Assembly (NCBI RefSeq): GCF_001038505.1
Contig: NZ_LDPY01000005.1
Span: 122,863 to 186,862 of the forward strand
Direction of reading: 5' to 3'
Length of the DNA: 64,000 bases
DNA from: Puniceibacterium sp. IMCC21224
Lineage (GTDB): Bacteria > Pseudomonadota > Alphaproteobacteria > Rhodobacterales > Rhodobacteraceae
Part shown: positions 53,957 through 63,372 of the stretch, piece by piece
Numbering within the stretch: the stretch's first letter is position 1
Layout of the letters: each line of letters begins with the position of its first letter
Notes under the pieces: model-generated
Told to the model about the DNA's origin: nothing
What the model saw: the letters and a program-made list of their open reading frames with translations, nothing else
Databases searched by the model: none
Program-made: the position numbers and the translations under genes

Positions 53957-53972
53957 GTTCACAGCTGTGAAC
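53957..53972. promoter_or_regulatory. Candidate parS palindrome, copy 2
   Basis: The same 16-bp palindrome recurs 46 bases from the first (centre to centre) and ends one base before the repC stop codon. Two identical copies support a centromere function. Confidence 0.75.
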
Positions 53973-53973
53973 A

Positions 53974-55185
53974 TTACGCCGCACTCCGTCGTCCGATTAG
54001 CGCTATGACCATCGGCCCGCAGGAAAACTCGCCCGCCGCGGCTTTGGACGTCAACGCCCGCAAGTATCCACCCGGTGATCTGATGTCGGAAAAACGTTCA
54101 AGCATAGCCACGACGACGATCGAGGCTTGCTCTGGTCCCATGAAGCGTTGCGCTTCTTCCCAAGCGGAAACACTGATCCCCATGGCCGGCCGTACATGAC
54201 AAGCCGCGTCGAAAAGTTGGTGCCAGTGTCGAATATCGCCCTGATAGAAAGTCTTGAGCGAGGGACAGCCGGCGATTACCAGGTGGAGTGGGATTTTCGG
54301 CACCCGCCTCGTGTCAGGCTCTTCAAGGTCAGCCACGGGCTCACCCGTATCATCATCAGGCACGCCACCCGCCGCCCCGCCTTTTTCTAAGGCAGTTTCA
54401 AGATCTATAGATTCTTCATTTGAATTATGATGATGACGCTCAAAATGGGCATCATTGGTGTTCATTTCTTCTGTTTCAGGACCATCAATGACGTTGCGTG
54501 CATGATCAAGAAGGGTCTCCAGTTCAGTCCGGAATGCCGACAGATCCTCAAGCGAAAGCTTGCGGCGAAGAGCGCGGGCCGTGAGAGCGGCCGTGTCGCG
54601 GAGCTGGTCCCATAGGCCAAGCCCGGGCTGGATCTCCTCGCCGAACTCCGCCAGAGCGGCCAGGTCGCGACGCATGAGGCTCACCACCTCCCTCAGTCGC
54701 CGCACACGGTCCTCGGCCTCACGCACGGCCTCTGCGGCCCGTGCAATCTCCTCTGCCCGGCAATAGAGCGGGGAGAGGTCAAAGCCGAAGGCCACGCGAT
54801 CTTCACCACGCTTGCGCACATACCGCTTCCCATTTGGGCTATCGCGCCGCATGAGCAAGCCTGCCTCTACCAACCGGGCGAGGTGACGACGCATCGTCGA
54901 GCAAGGCATCCCGTTCAGCCGCTCGCAGATCGCCTTGTTGGATGGGAAGACGACCATTTCGGTGTTCCCGCCAAGCGCATCATCCGGAAAGAAGCTGAGA
55001 AGCCCCTGAAGAACGGTCAGATCGCGCTCGGAAACCCGAAAGGCGGCCTGTGCCTTGGACAGCTCGCGGAGGAGCTCCCACTTGTTGACGGGCTTGCCAG
55101 GAACAGACGCCTCAGGACGCTCGACCACGCGCAGATGGGCGTGCGAGATAGGCCGCATAAACGGCGAAATCGGTGTGTAATCCAT
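53974..55185 (-). CDS. repC: Plasmid replication initiator RepC
   Basis: This ~403-aa initiator has the family N-terminus (VNKWELLRELSKAQAAFRVS, ALGGNTEMVVFPSNKAICER) with HTH (STMRRHLARLVEAGLL) and a C-terminal domain typical of RepC (GISVSAWEEAQRFMG, IRSPGGYLRALTSKA). It starts replication at an origin usually lying inside repC, probably in its AT-richer middle part (about 54380-54490 here). An in-frame GTG at 55197 is an alternative start. Confidence 0.92.
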   Translation of the reverse strand: MDYTPISPFMRPISHAHLRVVERPEASVPGKPVNKWELLRELSKAQAAFRVSERDLTVLQGLLSFFPDDALGGNTEMVVFPSNKAICERLNGMPCSTMRRHLARLVEAGLLMRRDSPNGKRYVRKRGEDRVAFGFDLSPLYCRAEEIARAAEAVREAEDRVRRLREVVSLMRRDLAALAEFGEEIQPGLGLWDQLRDTAALTARALRRKLSLEDLSAFRTELETLLDHARNVIDGPETEEMNTNDAHFERHHHNSNEESIDLETALEKGGAAGGVPDDDTGEPVADLEEPDTRRVPKIPLHLVIAGCPSLKTFYQGDIRHWHQLFDAACHVRPAMGISVSAWEEAQRFMGPEQASIVVVAMLERFSDIRSPGGYLRALTSKAAAGEFSCGPMVIALIGRRSAA

Positions 55186-55270
55186 GATGTCGTTCACGAA
55201 GGCATAGAAAAACTGTTCCGCGAATCACATATGACTTGCGGTTTGCGCGCTGGCCCACTACCTTGAAAGT

Positions 55271-55325
55271 GCTAAGATCAAAGTTGGGGTCTCGTGGAGC
55301 GCAAGCTTTGCGGGACCTTTTCTTT
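55271..55325 (+). ncRNA. Putative antisense RNA of the repB-repC gap
   Basis: On the strand opposite to repABC, TTGCGG (55236-55241) and TACCTT (55259-55264) are separated by 17 bases. A hairpin GGTCTCG...CGGGACC follows at 55288-55317 with TTTTCTTT after it. Position, size (about 55 nt) and terminator match the counter-transcribed RNA that limits repC expression in RepABC plasmids. The 5' end is estimated. Confidence 0.55.
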
Positions 55326-55367
55326 AGCCTGTACCGTGCCTCCTTTTTGTTGCTGCTCTGCCTCTCT

Positions 55368-56360
55368 TCATGTCTCGCGTTTCCAGCGATCGTGAAGCTC
55401 TTCGAGGACGTCCTGCGCGCGGGCATCAAGCCACTCCGCAAAGGCATCATCCACATCCGTCAGGTCCAGGCGAAGCGCCCGGCCAGATCTCTTGATCGCG
55501 CCCACTGGCGTGCCATCAATGACAAGGGCAGTGGTCTTCGATCTCGGCTTCTTGCCGAGCGTCGGACTCACACTCTTTTTTATGTGCCGTGCAACGGCTT
55601 CAAAAGCCGCCACCGAAGGATCAACCTTAGGATCCTCGTCGGCCTGTTCGCTCACGGCGGTCTTGGCACGAACATCAAGAGCAACCCGGGATAGTTCGTC
55701 GATATCGATCCGGCTGTCGGAAAGCTCTTTCGCTAGTGCTTCCCATCTGGGACGGCCGACGCCGTGAGCCGGTCCGATTGCGTGGGCCAAGGCAGTTCCG
55801 ATCGCCTTGGCAACAGAGACCGACATCGATACCGCCGAGCGGGTCACGTTCAGCACCTCGGCAATCTGTGCCTGAGAGCCAAAGCCACTATCGAGCAGTT
55901 CTTGAGCGAAGAGGGCACGCTCGATGTAGCTCAGGTCACGTCTACCAGTGTTTTCTGAGACTTGAGCGCGCAGTGCGGCGGTATCGTCCAGGTTGGCTAT
56001 GAGGGCGCGAACCTTGCTCACTTTGTCGGAGGCACGAATGGCCTCAAGACGGCGGCGTCCATAGACGAGGAGATACCGATTGGGGTCGGTCGGATGGCGC
56101 CGAACAAGGATGGGCACAGTTTGCCCGTTTTGTTCAATCGACGCGCGAAGATCGTGCACATCCTTTGGATCGAGGCGGTCCGAGTATCGCTCGTCTTGGA
56201 TCTCGACCGGATCGAGCTCCCAGACATGGTGAGCATCGACAGCATCACGCGCCGACCGCAGGGCCCGATTGCTTGACATCATGCTACCGGGGGCAGGGGA
56301 CGTCCCCGCCGCAGCCAGACTATCGAGCATGGACATGCGCTTTTTCTTGCTGTCGGTCAT
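55368..56360 (-). CDS. repB: Plasmid partitioning protein RepB
   Basis: This 330-aa ParB-family centromere-binding protein starts at ATG 56360, which overlaps the repA stop as TGATG; a longer start at 56372 is possible. It shows DLRASIEQNGQTVPILVRRH, LLVYGRRRLEAIRA, an ENTGRRDLSYIERALFAQEL box and an HTH (SQAQIAEVLNVTRSAVSMSV). The C-terminal dimerisation part ends LDARAQDVLEELHDRWKRE. It should bind the palindromes after repC. Confidence 0.94.
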   Translation of the reverse strand: MTDSKKKRMSMLDSLAAAGTSPAPGSMMSSNRALRSARDAVDAHHVWELDPVEIQDERYSDRLDPKDVHDLRASIEQNGQTVPILVRRHPTDPNRYLLVYGRRRLEAIRASDKVSKVRALIANLDDTAALRAQVSENTGRRDLSYIERALFAQELLDSGFGSQAQIAEVLNVTRSAVSMSVSVAKAIGTALAHAIGPAHGVGRPRWEALAKELSDSRIDIDELSRVALDVRAKTAVSEQADEDPKVDPSVAAFEAVARHIKKSVSPTLGKKPRSKTTALVIDGTPVGAIKRSGRALRLDLTDVDDAFAEWLDARAQDVLEELHDRWKRET

Positions 56361-57544
56361 CAGCGCCCCCAAGTCTTCTGAATGAGCTGGGTAATCTCGT
56401 CGTTGACCGCATTCAGGCTTTCAATGGCTCGGTCATAGGTCGTCCGAGTGAAGGCGCTGCGTTCGACCTCGTAAAGGGTCTGCTTGGTCAAACCGGCATC
56501 CGAGATGGCCGTCGACTTGAGCATCGGCGCGTTCAAGACCTTGTCGCCATACATCGTCCGCAAGAAGGCAACGATACGGTTCTGCGGTGCGTCTGTCGGC
56601 TCATACCGGGTCAAGAGATACCGCATCCAGTCATGCGACATGTCTGCTCCACTGTCGGCAATGACGTCCATCAGGTCGGCCGTCATTCTGAGAAACTGGC
56701 TCATCGACATCACGTCGAGCATCTCGGGATGGATCGTCACGAGAACGCCTGTCGCGGCCGACAGCGCGGACATGGTCAAAAATCCGAGCTGCGGAGGACA
56801 GTCGATGACGACGACGTCATATTGCTCATCGACCTGCGCCAGCGCCTCCTTCACACGGAAGAAGAACAAACCCGCGTTGCCGCGAGAAAGTGCCCGTGGC
56901 GTCTCGTGCTCGAACTCCATCAGTTCGAGATTCCCAGGAATCAGGTCGAGGTTCGGGATGTATGTCTTGCGGATCACCTCGGCGATCGGAACCGGGTCTT
57001 CATAACGAATCGCATCGTAGAGCGTACCGCCATCCAGAAGGTCGAATTCCGGCTGAACCCCATGCAAGGCCGTAAGTGAAGCCTGCGGATCAAGGTCGAT
57101 CGCCAGGACACGGTAACCCTTGAGGGCCAACCGTTGAGCAAGATGCGCCGAGGAGGTCGTCTTTCCGGACCCACCCTTGAAGTTCATCACGCCGATGATC
57201 TGCAGATGGTCACCGGCGCGACGACCGGGCAGGTAGTCTCCTGGCTTTCGAGCCGTTTTCTCCAACAAAACCCGCAATTTATGGATATCTTCAGCCGAAT
57301 AATGCCGCCGGTTCCCCGATGAAACTTCTGGCGACGGGCCCTTGCCATCAAGGTGGAGCTTTCTGAGGTATGAGTCGTTGACGCCCAGCAGAGCAGCAGC
57401 TTCCCCAGAGGTGAATTTGCGCATAGACTTGGATGCGTCGGGCGGGAACAGGCTCTCACGCTGCGAATGCAGCTGCGCCGCCAGCAACTCGGAGTGCTGA
57501 CGGATCACGGCGTTCAGGTCTTCCTGTGTATCGGCTCTGCTCAT
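56360..57544 (-). CDS. repA: Plasmid partitioning ATPase RepA
   Basis: This ParA-type ATPase (394 aa from ATG 57544) has an N-terminal HTH region (SGEAAALLGVNDSYLRKLHL) and the deviant Walker A IGVMNFKGGSGKTTSSAHLA near residue 115. Walker B follows (VVVIDCPPQLGFL). A GTG at 57586 would add 14 residues; GAGGG precedes ATG 57544, which I prefer. With RepB it moves and partitions the plasmid and represses the operon. Confidence 0.94.
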   Translation of the reverse strand: MSRADTQEDLNAVIRQHSELLAAQLHSQRESLFPPDASKSMRKFTSGEAAALLGVNDSYLRKLHLDGKGPSPEVSSGNRRHYSAEDIHKLRVLLEKTARKPGDYLPGRRAGDHLQIIGVMNFKGGSGKTTSSAHLAQRLALKGYRVLAIDLDPQASLTALHGVQPEFDLLDGGTLYDAIRYEDPVPIAEVIRKTYIPNLDLIPGNLELMEFEHETPRALSRGNAGLFFFRVKEALAQVDEQYDVVVIDCPPQLGFLTMSALSAATGVLVTIHPEMLDVMSMSQFLRMTADLMDVIADSGADMSHDWMRYLLTRYEPTDAPQNRIVAFLRTMYGDKVLNAPMLKSTAISDAGLTKQTLYEVERSAFTRTTYDRAIESLNAVNDEITQLIQKTWGR

Positions 57545-57731
57545 CTGCCCTCGCGCGACCCCTTTTTCTTGCTGGGGCGTGTTCACGGATTATGGCGTTT
57601 AGTCGCCCTTTTCCGTGACTATTGCCGGAGGAGTCAGATTCGTGCAAGCTCTTTCTAAATGTGGTGTCAGCCGCTGCGTGATGCACAAGAGTGGCTCGGG
57701 TTCGTGGGCAGGCTTGTCTTAGGAACCTTTT

Positions 57732-57757
57732 GGATATACATTACAAGACGTATATCC
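57732..57757 (+). promoter_or_regulatory. Operator dyad of the MazE/VapC-type module
   Basis: GGATATAC (57732-57739) and GTATATCC (57750-57757) are perfect 8-bp arms with a 10-base spacer, immediately upstream of the antitoxin start. AbrB-type antitoxins repress their own promoter through such dyads. Confidence 0.65.
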
Positions 57758-57772
57758 GCATGGGAGGTCAAG

Positions 57773-58000
57773 ATGCAGGTCGCAAAATGGGGTAACTCGC
57801 TGGCCGTCCGTTTGCCCGCAGAGCTCGTCCGAGAGCTTGGTCTCAAGGAGGGTGATCAGATCGACCTGGTCAAGGACGACGGACGGGTCAGAGTCCGTCG
57901 CCTTGCTCGTGCGGATGAGGTGCTGACCGGCCTGCGCCGCTTCCGGGGCAAGTTGTCCGCAGCAGAACGTCTGAGCCGCGACGACGCGCATGAGCGCTGA
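57773..58000 (+). CDS. MazE/AbrB-family antitoxin
   Basis: This 75-aa swapped-hairpin protein from ATG 57773 (GGGAGG upstream) has the family start QVAKWGNSLAVRLPAELVRE and LGLKEGDQIDLVKDDGRVRV, then a tail that should bind the PIN toxin. It overlaps the toxin gene by 11 bases. This is the antitoxin-first order of vapBC modules. Confidence 0.92.
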   Translation: MQVAKWGNSLAVRLPAELVRELGLKEGDQIDLVKDDGRVRVRRLARADEVLTGLRRFRGKLSAAERLSRDDAHER

Positions 58001-58385
58001 GTTTGCGGACACGAATGTCGTTCTTTACCTGCTCGACGACGGTCCGAAGGCCGATCGCGCCGAGGTCATCCTGGGGCAGGGGCCCCGGATCAGCGTTCAG
58101 GTTCTAAACGAGTCACTGGTGAACTGCCGCCGCAAAGCTGGCCTCAGTTGGGAGGAAGCAGCGGCCTTTCTCGAAGGCGTGCGCGCCTTGTGTCCCGTCG
58201 AGGATCTCACCGTGCAGACCCATGATGTCGGCCGCGCTTTGGCGGAACGCTACGGCTTCTCGATCTACGACGCGATGATCGTGGCCAGCGCTTTGGTTGC
58301 GGGGTGTACCACGCTGTGGAGCGAGGACATGCAAGATGGCCTGCTGGTGGAAGGCCAGCTTCGCATCGTCAACCCCTTTGCATGA
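57990..58385 (+). CDS. VapC-type PIN-domain toxin
   Basis: This 131-aa PIN ribonuclease has the acidic residues of the active site: Asp in FADTNVVLYLLDDG, Glu in NESLVNCRR, Asp in IYDAMIVASAL and Asp in LWSEDMQDG. VapC toxins cut RNA (often tRNA) when the antitoxin is lost, stabilising the plasmid. It is translationally coupled to the antitoxin. Confidence 0.92.
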   Translation: MSAEFADTNVVLYLLDDGPKADRAEVILGQGPRISVQVLNESLVNCRRKAGLSWEEAAAFLEGVRALCPVEDLTVQTHDVGRALAERYGFSIYDAMIVASALVAGCTTLWSEDMQDGLLVEGQLRIVNPFA

Positions 58386-58463
58386 GCGGACGGCTTCTGA
58401 GTCTGGTGCTGGCCTTAGCCTTGTAATCCTTCCATGTCGTGCATGATTTGCGGGGTTTCTGTA

Positions 58464-59348
58464 CTACTCAAGCAGCCCTAGCCTCTCAGCCCGCTCCAGT
58501 AGCATCTTAACCGAAGAAGGCTGCCATCTCGTTCGGCCACGTGGTGTGCGTTCGCGCATAGATTCCAGCCGTTCACAGATCGCTTGAAGCGTGATGTCGG
58601 GATCCGCGCCCTTGATGCCAGCAATAATGGCGGGCAGGCGATCGTCCGTTTCGCGGCGCCCGGCGCGGGCCAGCACCTCGGTAGGAAGGAAGCCGTCGCG
58701 GACATAGGCCTTCACAGCGCGTATCAGGCGGCTTTGGGTCCAGCGACGCGCCTCGGGCAAGGGGCTGTTGATGATGCGCAAAACGTCTTCCCAGGCCAAA
58801 TCAGGGCGCAACCGGCGCACATGCGGCACCCAATCTTGTGCCGTCTCGTTCAGACGCTCCATGTAGCCGTCCTGTCGCGCCAGCCGCACCTTGCGAAGTG
58901 CGGCTGGGTCTTTGGCCCGCAGCCCAGGGTTCCCGCCCACGCGTCCCTTTGTGCGCGCGCTGGCGAGGCCGGCCTTGGTGCGCTCCCGGATCAGGGCGCG
59001 CTCGAACTCGGCCGCAGCGCCCAGGACCTGCAGCGTGAACTTGCCTTGCGGAGAGGCGGTGTCGATGGGGTCTTGGATAGAACGAAAGAACGCCCCCTTG
59101 GCCTCCAGCCGCTCGATCACCTCCAGCAGATGCGACAGCGACCGCGCCAGTCGGTCGATCCGAACGACGACCAGCGTGTCGCCTTTGCCGATGCGTTCCA
59201 ACACCCGCGCAAGCACCGGTCGCGCACGATTGCCGCCCGAGGCCTGTTCTTCATGGATCTCGGCGCAACCCGCGGATTTCAGGGCCTGCGACTGGGGCAG
59301 GGGGGTCTGATCTTCGGTCGATACGCGGGCATAACCGATCAGGGGCAT
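58464..59348 (-). CDS. Serine recombinase (resolvase/invertase family)
   Basis: This 294-aa recombinase from ATG 59348 has the catalytic Ser in IGYARVSTEDQ, the LVVVRIDRLARSLSHLLEVIE segment, and AAEFERALIRERTKAGLASA before the E helix. An extended, Arg-rich C-terminus of about 130 residues exceeds the usual HTH of simple resolvases. It may resolve plasmid multimers or belong to a mobile unit. Confidence 0.92.
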   Translation of the reverse strand: MPLIGYARVSTEDQTPLPQSQALKSAGCAEIHEEQASGGNRARPVLARVLERIGKGDTLVVVRIDRLARSLSHLLEVIERLEAKGAFFRSIQDPIDTASPQGKFTLQVLGAAAEFERALIRERTKAGLASARTKGRVGGNPGLRAKDPAALRKVRLARQDGYMERLNETAQDWVPHVRRLRPDLAWEDVLRIINSPLPEARRWTQSRLIRAVKAYVRDGFLPTEVLARAGRRETDDRLPAIIAGIKGADPDITLQAICERLESMRERTPRGRTRWQPSSVKMLLERAERLGLLE

Positions 59349-59481
59349 CAAAACAGTCTTTTTGCAGTTTCGTATATTATTAATAAACGACCGTTTGAAA
59401 ACAGATGCAAGGGCGTGCTCAGTGGCGCTCGTCATCTGTCGCGTTTAGTTCCCGATTTCAATTGAAGCAGTAAGCTGAAAC

Positions 59482-59512
59482 TGAAGCGCTGGAATTTCAC
59501 CTTAGCGCTTCA
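59482..59512. repeat. 9-bp dyad between serine and tyrosine recombinase genes
   Basis: TGAAGCGCT and AGCGCTTCA flank a 13-base spacer. It could be a recombinase site or an end of transcript for the tyrosine recombinase gene. Confidence 0.45.
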
Positions 59513-59536
59513 CCAATGGGTCAAGAATCCTGAGCT

Positions 59537-60676
59537 TCACAGCCCTGCGGCTTTGGTCAGGTTCACCCGGAACCTGTCGCGCCTGCGCTGATAGCGCCGG
59601 GTCATCTCGGCCGACGCATGTCCGAGTTGCTTTTGAACATAGCGCTCATCAACCTCTGCCGACGAGGCGAGCCCGGCACGCAAGGAATGCCCCGAGAACA
59701 TTGCCAACCGTTTGGCTTCCGGCAAATCGGATCTGATGCCACTCTTCATAACGGTTGCCTTGATCAGTCGCGCTATGTGCTTGTCGGAAAGGCGGGACTC
59801 GAGGGCACGCTTGCCGTCCCGCGAGGTGCGCACGAAGACCGGCCCAAAGTCGATCTTCGCAAAGTGTAGCCATTGCTCAAGCGCGTGGACGGGACAGGTC
59901 TGGCCGCTTGAGCCACGCCCGACCTCAACCTCGCGCCATCCGGTCTTGGCATTGAGGGTGAGCAGGGCGCCGCCGTCGAAGACTTCGACCCAGCCGCCGG
60001 AGTCCGGTGTATCGTCCTTATGCACATCGAGGCAGACCACCTCCGACCGGCGCAGGCCACCTGCATAGCCCAAAAGCAAGATCGCCCGGTCTCGGAGCCC
60101 GCGGAGATCGTAGGAAAGGGTGGCCACCATGGCCTGGATGTCCTCAGGCAGGATCGCTTCCTTCTGGACCGGCGGGCGCGCATGCTTGCGTTTGATCCCG
60201 GCCAGAACGGTGGCGATATGCCGGTCCTTGCGATCAAGAGTGAACCCGCGCTGTCTGTAGTTCCAGGCAAGCCCCGAGAGACGGCGCTCGATCGTGGAGA
60301 CCGAAAGGGTAGGGGCCTTCCCGGTTGGTGCAGCCAGATCAGCCACATAAAGTCCAATCATCTCGGGCGCGGGGGGCAGAGGTTCCGTGCCTTTCAACCG
60401 GCACCAGCGGCTGAAGTGTTTCCAGTCGGCCGCATAGGCCTTGTTCGTGTTCCCGGCTGTCGAGGCCTCGGCGTAGCCACGGGCGGTATCGATCAGCCGG
60501 TCGAGTGCGCCGGAGCCGGCCACATTGGCGGGCAGGGCGATTGAGGCTCGGTCCCGAGAGGTTCTCTTGTCGTGTTCGTCACCGTTCAACGAGTCATAGG
60601 ACGCTGAGCTCGAAATCTCTGCGCCAGACGCGTCGGAATCCTCGATTTTGGTGCTGTTATTCGTAGGACTGCTCAT
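59537..60676 (-). CDS. Tyrosine recombinase/integrase
   Basis: This 379-aa integrase from ATG 60676 (MSSPTNNSTK; ATG 60688 also possible) has an N-terminal SAM-like domain (YAEASTAGNTNKAYAADWKH) and the catalytic residues: Arg in YAGGLRRSEVVCL, SGHSLRAGLASS, then LGHASAEMTRRYQRR. It lies next to the serine recombinase gene and probably belongs to the plasmid's recombination module. Confidence 0.92.
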   Translation of the reverse strand: MSSPTNNSTKIEDSDASGAEISSSASYDSLNGDEHDKRTSRDRASIALPANVAGSGALDRLIDTARGYAEASTAGNTNKAYAADWKHFSRWCRLKGTEPLPPAPEMIGLYVADLAAPTGKAPTLSVSTIERRLSGLAWNYRQRGFTLDRKDRHIATVLAGIKRKHARPPVQKEAILPEDIQAMVATLSYDLRGLRDRAILLLGYAGGLRRSEVVCLDVHKDDTPDSGGWVEVFDGGALLTLNAKTGWREVEVGRGSSGQTCPVHALEQWLHFAKIDFGPVFVRTSRDGKRALESRLSDKHIARLIKATVMKSGIRSDLPEAKRLAMFSGHSLRAGLASSAEVDERYVQKQLGHASAEMTRRYQRRRDRFRVNLTKAAGL

Positions 60677-60802
60677 GTTTTCGAGCATATCATTTTTACG
60701 CCCGATAATGCAAGATTATCGGACATCATGGCAAAAGATAGAGCGAGGCGTTTTCTGTGCTATTTTCTGGAGCAAAGCGCCGCGATGGTTTAGGCTTCAG
60801 TC

Positions 60803-61687
60803 ATGACATTTGCCCGACCGGAACACTCCATCGACACAGACACTCTACCCCGGATGCCCGCATGGGTCACCTCGGCACGTCCTGAAGCCTTTGAAGATGT
60901 GGCGTTTTTGTCAGGTGCAGCGCTTACTCACCTGTATCATGTGTTTGCACGAGACGATGTCCCCCAAGCATTGTTGCGGGACCGGCTGGCCCTGCACGCC
61001 GCAGAGGCATGCGTGGCGCTTTCCGGTCGGATGGAGAGGGCGGGGGAATTGCGCGACGCGGTGCACCTCCTGCGTCCCGGCGACCTTCCCGGTCCGGCAG
61101 GCGAAACCTACCTTGCCTGGCGTCGCGCGGTGGAACGGTCGGTGTCGGTCAAGGCTTTGAGCCGAGCTTTACCGACCATCGAGTCTTGCCAGATCGCCAC
61201 GTGGCTGGATGCGGGAAATGGGGCACCGCTGACCCGTACCGCGGTGGTGCTGGATGCTGTCCTGACGGAGGCACCCCGTGCCGAAGTCCCGGCGTTGATC
61301 CTCGCGGACGCCGCCCTCGCCCAGGCGCTTGGTTGGGATCATGTCGTGCCGCTGCTGGCCGCGGGTTTGAAACGCACAGACCTGCGCAAGCGGGGTGACG
61401 ATTTGCGCCTAGCCTGTCATCGCGCAGTGACCGCATCCGCGGTCGAGGCCGCGCGTCTGGCTGTCGATCTCGCGCGTCGGGCTTCGCTTTTGAAAGGAGT
61501 TGCACCAAAGCTTCGGGCCAAGGGGGCAGGGGCGGCGGTGAAAATATTCCTGACGCAGGACGCCGTGGCGCCCAGTGCCCTGCCTTTGCCGGACCGCGCG
61601 GCGCGGCGGCTCTGTGACCGGCTTGTCGATCTCGGCGCGGTCCGCGAGCTAACCGGGCGCGACACATTCCGGCTCTACGGGGTGTAG
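60803..61687 (+). CDS. DUF1403 family protein
   Basis: This 294-aa mostly helical protein (PRMPAWVTSARPEAFEDVAF, AALTHLYHVFARDDVPQALL) matches my memory of DUF1403, found almost only on alphaproteobacterial plasmids, often beside an scpB-like gene as here. The function is unknown; a role in plasmid segregation is suggested only by the neighbour. It ends 3 bases before scpB. Confidence 0.85.
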   Translation: MTFARPEHSIDTDTLPRMPAWVTSARPEAFEDVAFLSGAALTHLYHVFARDDVPQALLRDRLALHAAEACVALSGRMERAGELRDAVHLLRPGDLPGPAGETYLAWRRAVERSVSVKALSRALPTIESCQIATWLDAGNGAPLTRTAVVLDAVLTEAPRAEVPALILADAALAQALGWDHVVPLLAAGLKRTDLRKRGDDLRLACHRAVTASAVEAARLAVDLARRASLLKGVAPKLRAKGAGAAVKIFLTQDAVAPSALPLPDRAARRLCDRLVDLGAVRELTGRDTFRLYGV

Positions 61688-61689
61688 CC

Positions 61690-62347
61690 ATGAGCATGGA
61701 CAGCGAAAGTGGGAACCGGTTTCGCGGTTCGGACATGCGACCGGAAAGGAAGTCGAAGGATCGACCAGAAGCTGAGCTTGATCGCGAGTTGCTCGACCTG
61801 CCACCGGAGTTGCGCTGGCGGGAATGGATGCGCCGGATCGAGGCGGTGCTGTTTGCCTCTGCCTCGCCTGTACCGCGCGAGGATCTGGCGCGCATAGTGG
61901 GGCAGGGGACTTCGGTTGATCTGCTGTTGGAAGACCTTGCCGCTGATCTGGAAGGGCGGGCGTTCGAGATTGCCATGGTCGCAGGGGGGGTGGATGTTCC
62001 GGACGCGGCCTGTTTACGCGCCTGCGATCCGCGCCGCAGCGGATGTCGGAGACCAGTTGCTGGACCTGAACGAGTTCGACGTCGCGATTTTGGCGGCCAT
62101 CGCCTACCACCAGCCGATCACCCGCGATGGGCTCAAAGACATCTTTGGCAAAGAGATCAGCCGGGACCTGATCGGAAGGCTGCATGCGCAGGGTCTGATT
62201 GGAACTGGGCCGCGCGCGCCGCGTCGTGGTGCCCCCTATACCTTCGTGACCACAGACGCGTTCCTCTCAGCTTTCGGGATGGAGAGCTTGCGCGACCTGC
62301 CAGACGCTGAACAGCTGAATGACGCTGGGCTGGCCGCGCGCCCTTGA
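61690..62347 (+). pseudogene. scpB: scpB-like gene with a frameshift in a G-run
   Basis: The N-terminal frame (RWREWMRRIEAVLFASASPV, EDLARIVGQ) is joined to a second frame (FRTRPVYAPAIRAAADVGDQ, LNEFDVAILAAIAYHQPITR) that carries the second winged helix of ScpB. The shift is at a run of 7 G at 61984-61990; 6 G would restore a 218-aa protein. ScpB is the kleisin-associated subunit of SMC complexes; this plasmid copy may act in segregation if translated. Confidence 0.85.
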
Positions 62348-62363
62348 AACCTGCTTCAGACCA

Positions 62364-63372
62364 TCAGGGCACCTGCCGCTGCTGATGGAGCCGCGCGGCC
62401 GCCTGAACGAGATCCGCCAAATGCGGGCCAGCGGTGGTAGAGCAAGGCCCAGCTTTGGGCCGAGGCAGGACGGCATCGCTGAAGGATGTGACCAGTCCGC
62501 TCCAAGCTGGCGCAGCCTGAGCGACGCGTTTCCAATAAGAGATCGCGGGACTTCTTCGCGTTCCGAAAGGCGTCGACCGCCCTTCCGTCAATTGCCGAAG
62601 CAGATGATAGCGATCTCGATGAGGGAGGCGCGCGATGGACATGCGCTGTTTACCAAATTGAAAGCAGGCTGATCCAAGAAGGTCCGGGAGAGATCGCCCC
62701 TCTGCCATTCGATGCCCTGCTGCATGCAAACGAAGCAGATCGTCGATCAGGCGCTCCAGACGCCGAACTCCGTTGGCGGCGGGACGGGTGCGTTTGCAGA
62801 GGGCCGCGCCGCACCAGGCGCAGATCTGATGCGGCACAAGACGCTTCTGGCTGAACGGAGCCAATCCTTGTCCGCAAGACGGGCACCTGTCTCGAAGCCG
62901 ACAACCGTGACGAAAGCAAGAAACGCGTGTCGCCAGGCTCCAGCCTCGGCGAAAATAGGGCGTTTCGTCTTCCGCCAGACAGGCCGGGCAGAATTGCAGC
63001 CAGGTCGCCTGCGTCTTTGGTGCGCAACTCTGCTGAGGCGATGCCCGCAGGGGCAAACGCAACCGGGCAAGGGGTCAGGAGCAATGGTCAGAGCCGCGAT
63101 GTCTTCCAAGGGTATGTGGTATGTTCTCCCAGAAACTGCAGAATGCGATCTGGCATCGCTCGATCAAGACGTGCCGACCAGTTCTGACCTGGCGCTCCGA
63201 GAAGCGCACCAAAATAGTGCGGAGGTATGCCGTTTGCGTAAGCGAGGCGGTGCAGCCAGCTCGACAGAAGTTCACCTGGTGCGGGCATAATGCTCATGGG
63301 CCAACGGTTTCCCGCCGCGCCTTCATACCGCTCTGCAGGCGTCACGGAGATCCCGGTCGGCCCAAACCTCAT
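62364..63372 (-). pseudogene. tniQ: tniQ-like gene with two single-base deletions
   Basis: The N-terminal frame from ATG 63372 (PGELLSSWLHRLAYANGIPP) is the TniQ start. It shifts near 63108 (TTYPW to EDIAAL) and near 63060 to the frame LRLPLRASPQQSCAP, which runs on with the zinc-finger-like CPACLAEDE...CFRHGCRLRDRCPSCG. Restoring one base at each place gives 336 aa. TniQ is a target-related protein of Tn7-like/Tn5053-type systems. The gene overlaps tniB by 4 bases. Confidence 0.82.

Noticed and set aside
55764..57079. Long plus-strand frames opposite repA and repB
   Set aside because: They are shadows of the high-GC repABC genes.
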